From Anaerolineae bacterium (GTDB taxonomy: Bacteria; Chloroflexota; Anaerolineae; JAFGEY01): a DNA stretch of 10,925 nt. The stretch covers positions 1 through 10,925 of the forward strand of contig JAFGJF010000403.1 in NCBI GenBank assembly GCA_016929205.1. The letters are read 5' to 3'. Below the pieces are notes generated by a model, which was not told where the DNA came from, searched no databases, and saw only the letters and a list, made by a program, of their open reading frames with translations. A program made the position numbers and the translations under genes. Positions 6,437-10,925 of the stretch are shown here, one piece after another (the stretch's first letter is position 1; each line of letters begins with the position of its first letter).

Positions 6437-7756
6437 ATGTCCCAAAACGCGCCATCCTCAAACTGGTTTTACACTCTCCGCCCTGGCAGATTCGTCATTC
6501 ACGCCATTCTGATCGTCGGGTCGTTGCTGTGCCTCTTTCCCTTTGTATTTATGATCCTGAAATCGTTCAATTCGGTTTATGAGGCGACGGCCTGGCCACC
6601 GGTGTGGATTCCTGCACGATGGCGCGTGCTCAATTACAGCATCGCCTGGAGTTGGGATGCTTTTGGCCCAATGGTCGAGGTCGAAGACATCGCTGGTATT
6701 TGTACCGGCATCTGCAACGTCTATATCGAGTTCTGGGCGATCTTTTTTGCGTTAACCAACCTGCTAGTTGCTGGTGCGGCAGTCGTTATGCTATCCAGAA
6801 AAATCGAATGGCTGCAAACCCGGCTCAATTGGCTGGCCGTCATCGCCGCCGTGATCGTTCTCCCCAGTGTGATCCTCTTTGCGCTTGGCACACCATGCCG
6901 GGTGCAAACGCGAGATGGTTATCTGCCCATCACTCCCGACGATCCGGCTAAACCACAAGGCAAAGTCAATGTGCTGCAAGTGCTGGGATTCGATCGCAAC
7001 TGGACCTACCAGCCGCCGGTCGACTATTTGACGACGTGGGAATCGGAACGAGAATTGACGCCGGCCAAACCGATCTCGTTGTGGCGCTTTTTGCAGCTGG
7101 TTTCCCAGGCTGGAGAAGGCAAGGCCCGGCAGGGATTTGTGCTCAATACGATCTGGGTGGCGATGATCAACGTGCCAGCCGTGCTGATCACCTCCGTCCT
7201 GGCTGCTTACGCCTTTGCCCAGATCGACTTTTATGGCAAGAACATTCTGTTTGTCATCCTGCTCTCAACGATGATGATTCCGAGTGAGGCTGTGCTGATC
7301 CCCAACTATATTGCCGTCGCCGGGGTATTACGCTGGCACGACACGTTCAAGGCGCTGACCGTGCCCTTTATGGTCAGCGTATTCAACATCTTTTTGCTGC
7401 GCCAGTTTTTTATGACCATTCCCACGGATTATTACGACGCGGCACGGCTTGATGGCGCCGGACACATCGGCTATCTGCGCAACGTCGTGATCCCAATGTC
7501 GACGTCGCCGCTGGCGGTGGTCACGCTCTTTACGTTCCTGGGTACGTGGAACGCGTTCCAGTGGCCGCTGATCATGGTCAAAGAAGCGCACCAGGTGATC
7601 CAGGTGGGCATGTCAGGCTTTACCGGTGAAGGCGGGACAGATGTGCAGTTGGTGATGGCGGCGGCGACATTCAGCGTTTTGCCCGTCGTCATCTTGTATG
7701 CTTTGACCCAAAGGACGTTCATTGAAAGTGTCGCAACATCGGGGCTGAAAGGATAG
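6437..7756 (+). CDS. Sugar-type ABC transporter permease, MalG/UgpE-like, with large insertion after TM1
   Basis: This 439-residue protein is the partner permease. TM1 (18-42) and the following motif PPVWIPARWRVLNYS match MalG-like proteins. The rest of the conserved core does not resume until ~233 (NTIWVAMINVPAVL). It continues with AAYAFAQIDFYGKN, FLLRQFF and the EAA loop at 334-353 (DAARLDGAGHI, then VIPM). Between ~70 and 232 lies an insertion with two hydrophobic segments (~96-118 and ~130-150) and a polar stretch of about 80 residues (151-230), which standard topology would place outside the membrane. Usual family length is 270-300. The ATG at 6437 follows GGGAG with 6 nt spacing. An alternative ATG at 6404 overlaps the previous stop by 8 nt and would add 11 residues. 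It is co-transcribed with the first permease. No ATPase gene is nearby, so a shared MsmX-type ATPase is likely (inference). Confidence 0.93.
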   Translation: MSQNAPSSNWFYTLRPGRFVIHAILIVGSLLCLFPFVFMILKSFNSVYEATAWPPVWIPARWRVLNYSIAWSWDAFGPMVEVEDIAGICTGICNVYIEFWAIFFALTNLLVAGAAVVMLSRKIEWLQTRLNWLAVIAAVIVLPSVILFALGTPCRVQTRDGYLPITPDDPAKPQGKVNVLQVLGFDRNWTYQPPVDYLTTWESERELTPAKPISLWRFLQLVSQAGEGKARQGFVLNTIWVAMINVPAVLITSVLAAYAFAQIDFYGKNILFVILLSTMMIPSEAVLIPNYIAVAGVLRWHDTFKALTVPFMVSVFNIFLLRQFFMTIPTDYYDAARLDGAGHIGYLRNVVIPMSTSPLAVVTLFTFLGTWNAFQWPLIMVKEAHQVIQVGMSGFTGEGGTDVQLVMAAATFSVLPVVILYALTQRTFIESVATSGLKG

Positions 7757-7862
7757 CTGTATCGGTAGTCAAAGTGGTTGACCTGAGCGTGATCATTTTG
7801 GTGCTTTCAGCATCATTCTCCCATCGCACTTTCTGCTGCGTGACCGTACAAGATCTTGAATG

Positions 7863-7871
7863 AAAGGAGGT
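7863..7871 (+). promoter_or_regulatory. Orphan ribosome-binding sequence AAAGGAGGT
   Basis: This is a near-perfect complement to the 16S rRNA 3' end, stronger than the site actually used by the binding protein. No ATG, GTG or TTG follows at the normal distance; CTG at 7877 is the nearest possibility and opens a ~35-codon frame of no recognisable content. It may be a relic of a lost small gene or an element that slows or recruits ribosomes. Confidence 0.45.
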
Positions 7872-7960
7872 GTTTACTGAAACAATATCCATCAGACACT
7901 GTTTGTGTACCAGATTCCATTTTTTTCTTGTGCTCACATTGGGCACACCCATTTACGTTT

Positions 7961-7967
7961 GGAGGAG
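7961..7967 (+). promoter_or_regulatory. Ribosome binding site setting the start of the binding protein
   Basis: GGAGGAG sits 7 nt before the ATG at 7975. That start gives a clean lipoprotein signal peptide, so the longer frame from 7870 is rejected. Confidence 0.8.
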
Positions 7968-7974
7968 ATTTGCA

Positions 7975-9318
7975 ATGAACAAGTGGTACAAGTGGATCGC
8001 GTTAATCGTGATCGTCGTCACCATCGTGCCCCTGGCCAGTTGCCAAAAGGGCATCAGCAGCGTCAAGTTGGGGGGCGAGACTATCGAGTTGGAATTTTGG
8101 CATACCAAGACTGGTTCGCAGGAAGAACTGCTAAACGAGATCGTTGCCGACTTTAACGCCAGCAACGAGTACAACATCAAGGTCAACCCGCAAAGCATTG
8201 AAGGCAGCTATGATGCGATCTTTAAAGAGACCGTCGCCGGCCTGGCTGTGGGCGAGGTTCCCGACCTGGTCGTTGCCTACCCCAGTATGGTTGCCGAATA
8301 CATGGAGGCCGGTGCGCCTCTCGATCTGAATCCGTACATCAAGGACAAAACGTACGGCCTGACCGACGAAGAGATGAACGACATTTTCCCGGTTTACATC
8401 GAGGATAACACCTACCCCGCGCATGATAACCAGATGCTGTCCTTCCCCTTCCACAAGAGTATGCTGATTATGTACGCCAACGTCACCCTGCTCAATGAGG
8501 CCGGCGTGACCGCGATGCCCGAGACCTGGGATGATCTCTATGATGCCTGTAAGGTTGTTATGGACAACACCGATTCGGACACCTGCTGGTCGATCCACAT
8601 CGACGCCTCTGATGTCGACGGTATGATGGCCAGCGTGGGCGTGTACCCGCAGGCCGACCCCAAGACGTTGGAGAGCAAGGTCAACGATCCCGCATTTGTC
8701 GAATGGTTCACATTCTTCCAAAACATGGTCAAAGAAGGCATGGCCCGTGTCGAGGCCGAGCGCTACTCGGGCACCGTTGAAATGGCTGCCAACGAAGCCG
8801 TTTTCACCACCGGCTCCAACAGCGGCCTGGGTTACTTCCCCAAGAATGAAGACGGCACCTTTGCCATCGATTGGAAGGTCATCTCGCTTCCTTATGCCGC
8901 AGGCAAAAAGCCAGCCAGCACCGTTTACGGCGCGAACATTATGGCCGTCAAGGAAGACGATCCGGCGCGTGACCTGGCCAAGTGGCTGTTCATCAAGTAC
9001 TGGACCAGCTACGAGCCGATGAAAAAGTGGGTGATCGGCACCGATGCGATCCGTCCGTCCGGCTATAACCCGATCCACCGTTCGATGTTGAATGATCCCG
9101 ATTTTAAGGCCTTGATCGAAAAGGATCCGCGCTACGGCGAGTCAGTCAGCTTTTTGGAGACCGGCGTGATCGAGCCGCAGTTGGCCGGACAGCAAGCCGT
9201 CCGCGACATCCTCGAAGACGCCTACCTCAAGATCATCAACGGCGAGGACGTCAAGGCCACGCTCGACGAGGCGGCCACGCTCGCCACCGAGGCGTTCAAG
9301 CGCAAGGGCGCTCAATAG
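7975..9318 (+). CDS. ABC transporter extracellular solute-binding lipoprotein, family 1 (MalE/UgpB-like)
   Basis: The 447-residue protein captures solute outside the cell and passes it to the two permeases. It has a lipoprotein signal: charged start MNKWYKW, hydrophobic 8-20 and lipobox LASC with Cys23 as the lipid-bearing first residue of the mature protein. Family 1 features follow: the opening strand IELEFWHTKTG, then VAGLAVGEVPDLVVAYPSM, LDLNPYI near 110-120, and FPFHKSMLIMYAN followed by MPETWDDLYDAC, the common hinge-region pattern of sugar and glycerol-phosphate binders. A C-terminal helical tail ends the protein. Length is normal. Codons lean heavily to C-ending forms (AAC, GAC, ATC, AAG), more than in the permeases, which fits high expression. 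It follows the permeases after a 218 bp gap and ends before a strong terminator. Substrate is unknown; a carbohydrate or polyol is likely. Confidence 0.93.
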   Translation: MNKWYKWIALIVIVVTIVPLASCQKGISSVKLGGETIELEFWHTKTGSQEELLNEIVADFNASNEYNIKVNPQSIEGSYDAIFKETVAGLAVGEVPDLVVAYPSMVAEYMEAGAPLDLNPYIKDKTYGLTDEEMNDIFPVYIEDNTYPAHDNQMLSFPFHKSMLIMYANVTLLNEAGVTAMPETWDDLYDACKVVMDNTDSDTCWSIHIDASDVDGMMASVGVYPQADPKTLESKVNDPAFVEWFTFFQNMVKEGMARVEAERYSGTVEMAANEAVFTTGSNSGLGYFPKNEDGTFAIDWKVISLPYAAGKKPASTVYGANIMAVKEDDPARDLAKWLFIKYWTSYEPMKKWVIGTDAIRPSGYNPIHRSMLNDPDFKALIEKDPRYGESVSFLETGVIEPQLAGQQAVRDILEDAYLKIINGEDVKATLDEAATLATEAFKRKGAQ

Positions 9319-9347
9319 TCGTTCGTATTCCCAAGATGCATCACTCT

Positions 9348-9381
9348 GGCGGGTTGTAGGGCAACTACAGCCCGCCTTTTT
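9348..9381 (+). terminator. Intrinsic terminator of the ABC transporter operon
   Basis: GGCGGGTTGTAG (9348-9359) pairs with CTACAGCCCGCC (9365-9376), making a 12 bp stem with one G-U pair and a 5 nt loop. TTTTT (9377-9381) follows directly. It lies 29 nt after the stop of the binding protein and is a textbook rho-independent terminator. Confidence 0.93.
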
Positions 9382-9394
9382 GTGAGGATGTGTG

Positions 9395-10426
9395 ATGTTC
9401 CATCGTTTAGCTCTGACGACAGTCTTGATTGCCATCGTTTTATCGATGGCAATGTGCACGGCTCCTGCGCCGACAGCTACGGCCAGGCCAACCAGCACGC
9501 CGCTGCCTCTTCCTACGGCCACGCTTATCCCCGCTGAAAAACAAGAGGCGCGCGTTCTGCGCGTGATTGATGGTGATACCATTATTGTCGATCTGCAGGG
9601 CAAACAATACCGGGTGCGCTACATCGGCATCGATACCCCGGAAACGCACCATCCGGACGACGGCGCCGACTATTGGGGCTTTGAGGCTACCGATGCCAAT
9701 CGCCAACTCGTTCCCGAGGGTTCGATCGTTGTCCTGCAGCGGGATCTTTCGGAGACCGATATCTATGGCCGCTTGTTGCGCTACATCTGGGTGGACGATG
9801 TGCTGATCAATGCTGAACTGGTGCGTATGGGGTTGGCCCGCGTCCTCTTTTACGAGCCGGATGTATTGTATCAATCCGAGATCAAGGCGGCGGAAAAAGA
9901 GGCGCAGGAAGCCCGGCGCGGCCTCTATGGCCCGGTACCCACGCCTCCGGCTAAAAAACCGTTGTTGTACAAAGGCACGGTGTGGACCGTCTCTTCATCG
10001 GAGGAAACGATCACCCTGTACGATGACCCTGCCTTTGGTGGCCCGGAAACCTATTTTCCGGCGGGCGTACAGACGCGACTCGTAGATGTCTACTGGGTAC
10101 CCGATGTGCAAGAGTGGTGGTACTGGATCGGTATCAATGGCTTTAATGGCTGGACGAACGAGGCATTTATCTCTAGGAGCGCGCCAGAGAAAAGCGTCGA
10201 GGCCCCACCGGTATGGATCAATGCCTACGATAACCTGGAAATGGCCGATAATGCGTCGATCTATGGGCACCCGGGCCAGGACAGCGACGTTGTAGCCGAG
10301 TTTCAAGCCGGGACTGCCGTTCAGGTCAGGAATCTTTCGTGGGCAAGTGAGACCGGAATGTGGTGGTACTATGTCGAGTCGACCGAGGGGGCTGGATGGA
10401 TCACCGTTGACAAACTGTCACGGTAA
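9395..10426 (+). CDS. Exported staphylococcal-nuclease-like (thermonuclease) protein with two SH3-like domains
   Basis: The 343-residue protein has a hydrophobic signal segment (5-20) and a Thr/Pro-rich linker (22-47). A nuclease domain follows at ~51-180, then two SH3-like domains (~195-265 and ~275-343) with repeated W-W-Y and GW-T/I patterns. Catalytic positions of staphylococcal nuclease are all present: D59-G60-D61, R75, D80 and E83 in VRYIGIDTPE, and R126 in IYGRLL. It should be a calcium-dependent phosphodiesterase for DNA or RNA acting outside the cytoplasm; the SH3 domains may bind the cell surface or matrix. Cys21 sits after Met-Ala-Met, so the lipobox is poor and secretion rather than lipid anchoring cannot be excluded. 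The ATG at 9395 follows GAGG (9384-9387) by 7 nt; a GTG at 9392 is possible. The gene begins 13 nt after the ABC terminator and no promoter is evident between them. Confidence 0.93.
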   Translation: MFHRLALTTVLIAIVLSMAMCTAPAPTATARPTSTPLPLPTATLIPAEKQEARVLRVIDGDTIIVDLQGKQYRVRYIGIDTPETHHPDDGADYWGFEATDANRQLVPEGSIVVLQRDLSETDIYGRLLRYIWVDDVLINAELVRMGLARVLFYEPDVLYQSEIKAAEKEAQEARRGLYGPVPTPPAKKPLLYKGTVWTVSSSEETITLYDDPAFGGPETYFPAGVQTRLVDVYWVPDVQEWWYWIGINGFNGWTNEAFISRSAPEKSVEAPPVWINAYDNLEMADNASIYGHPGQDSDVVAEFQAGTAVQVRNLSWASETGMWWYYVESTEGAGWITVDKLSR

Positions 10427-10458
10427 TCGAGCGTGATCCGGTACAATCGAGCGTGATC
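10421..10458 (+). repeat. Two-copy tandem repeat at the nuclease stop codon
   Basis: CGGTAATCGAGCGTGATC (10421-10438) is followed at once by a second copy that differs only by an extra CA after CGGTA (10439-10458). The nuclease stop codon TAA (10424-10426) lies inside the first copy. It could be a slip duplication or a pair of protein-binding sites upstream of the next promoter. No terminator hairpin is apparent here. Confidence 0.7.
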
Positions 10459-10468
10459 GATACTACAC

Positions 10469-10497
10469 TTGGCAATTCGTGCCTCTTTCGCTATAAT
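10469..10497 (+). promoter_or_regulatory. Strong predicted sigma70-type promoter of the small membrane protein gene
   Basis: TTGGCA (10469-10474) and a perfect TATAAT (10492-10497) are 17 nt apart. Transcription would begin near 10504, giving a leader of about 26 nt with GGAGGG immediately before the ATG at 10530. Confidence 0.8.
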
Positions 10498-10529
10498 AGA
10501 GTTACTACCAAATTAGCCATAATGGAGGG

Positions 10530-10754
10530 ATGAAAGTGAAGATACAGCAAAGAGTGTTGTTGATCGGCGGTATTGCCGGTCTGTTGATCGGTTTGGCCGC
10601 CGCGTTCCTGTACCTCAAAAACAACGAAGACAGAATCGCCGCCGCCGAGGCAGGCGATACAGAAGCGCTGAACAAGATTACACCTGTCGATGGTATATCG
10701 GTTGGGATGACCGTCGTCGGTCTGGTCAAACAAATTGTCTCGCTTGGGGGATAA
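10530..10754 (+). CDS. Small single-span membrane protein of unknown function
   Basis: The gene encodes 74 residues. A short basic start (MKVKIQQR) leads into one hydrophobic segment at 9-29 with glycine spacing (GGIAGLLIG) that favours helix packing. A charged, Ala/Glu-rich stretch (30-50) follows, and then a second mildly hydrophobic part (56-72, ISVGMTVVGLVKQI), which may be an amphipathic or re-entrant helix. The ATG has GGAGGG just upstream, rather close, and a strong promoter supports it as a real gene. I do not recognise a named family. Such short proteins with an N-terminal membrane helix occur widely in Chloroflexota without known function. The next gene begins 21 nt downstream in the same frame, so the two may be co-transcribed. 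Confidence 0.72.
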   Translation: MKVKIQQRVLLIGGIAGLLIGLAAAFLYLKNNEDRIAAAEAGDTEALNKITPVDGISVGMTVVGLVKQIVSLGG

Positions 10755-10775
10755 ACCTCCTCGTTTCCTTTGATT

Positions 10776-10925
10776 GTGTCACAATTGAACCGAATAGAAG
10801 CGTTTATCTCCAGTTTACTTGAACTATCGAGCCAGCAATGGACAGTGATCCTGACCTTGCTGGCTTGTACCAACTTGATCATTTTCGGCGCAGCGGGCTG
10901 GCTGCTTTATGTGTATTGGTTCAGC
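10776..10925 (+). CDS. Start of a predicted membrane protein, truncated by window end
   Basis: From the GTG at 10776 the frame stays open to the window edge (50 codons). It reads as a plausible protein: a polar helix MSQLNRIEAFISSLLELSS, then a long hydrophobic run from about residue 22 to 48 (TVILTLLACTNLIIFG and onward through GWLLYVYW). The absence of a clear ribosome site leaves the start open; TTG at 10770 is another option. No family can be named from this fragment. It probably shares the promoter at 10469 with the small membrane protein. Confidence 0.5.
   Translation, partial: MSQLNRIEAFISSLLELSSQQWTVILTLLACTNLIIFGAAGWLLYVYWFS

Larger units (their letters stand above)
7757..7974 (+). 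other. 218 bp gap between permease and binding-protein genes
   Basis: No gene is supported here. The stretch contains an unused strong ribosome-site sequence (7863-7871), a short hairpin (TGTGC at 7930-7934 and GCACA at 7943-7947), and a TTGACC near 7783 without a good -10 partner. The frame of the binding protein is open from 7870, but the added residues do not look like a signal peptide. A leader or processing signal that lets the binding protein be made in excess over the permeases is possible but not shown. Confidence 0.5.

Noticed and set aside
7870..7974. Extended N-terminus of the solute-binding protein
   Set aside because: The GTG lies within the orphan ribosome site, and the extension would spoil the clear lipoprotein signal peptide starting at 7975.
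8131..9078. 315-residue open frame on the minus strand
   Set aside because: It lies fully antisense to the binding-protein gene, lacks a ribosome site, and its Gly/Val/Asp/His-rich sequence is the typical shadow of a gene with strong codon bias.
1..10925. CRISPR arrays, tRNA or rRNA genes, transposases, retron or phage modules
   Set aside because: No regularly spaced repeats, no cloverleaf or rRNA-like sequence, and no transposase, integrase or reverse transcriptase motifs were seen in any frame.

Overview
The window most resembles a mesophilic or moderately thermophilic member of the Chloroflexota (Anaerolineae/Caldilineae-like). This is inferred from moderate-to-high GC, a TPR tail typical of the large regulators of that phylum, a Thr/Pro-rich secreted nuclease with SH3 domains, enlarged sugar-ABC permeases, and the protein style overall. 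No rRNA, tRNA, CRISPR array or insertion sequence was seen, so the assignment is tentative.

Layout. (1) 1-1648 looks like a decaying segment. It holds the broken C-terminal part of a TPR regulator (frameshift near 205-225 that one ~49 bp deletion would explain), a poorly preserved small helical ORF, and an HNH endonuclease whose last residues seem to be out of frame. (2) 1645-3813 (minus strand) is an intact tex gene for the S1-domain RNA-binding/transcription accessory protein. (3) 3814-3955 is a divergent promoter region with a good sigma70-type promoter facing each way and a direct repeat between them. (4) 3956-4894 encodes a three-part protein: zinc ribbon, Nudix hydrolase and GNAT acetyltransferase. 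(5) 5017-9381 is a self-contained transcription unit with a strong promoter, two sugar-type ABC permeases, a lipoprotein solute-binding protein and a textbook intrinsic terminator. There is no ATPase gene, so the transporter probably borrows one encoded elsewhere. Both permeases carry extra N-terminal membrane segments; the second has an insertion of about 160 residues between TM1 and the conserved core. (6) 9395-10426 encodes an exported staphylococcal-nuclease-like enzyme with two SH3-like domains. (7) 10421-10925 holds a short tandem repeat, a strong promoter, a 74-residue single-span membrane protein and the start of another membrane protein cut by the window edge.

How the genes work together. 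Only the ABC unit is clearly one functional system: the binding protein captures a solute, probably a carbohydrate or glycerol derivative, and the MalF-like/MalG-like permease pair moves it. The neighbours look like independent housekeeping or stress genes (tex, Nudix-GNAT) and secreted-enzyme genes. I found no clear undescribed defence or mobile system; the most unusual feature is the permease architecture.
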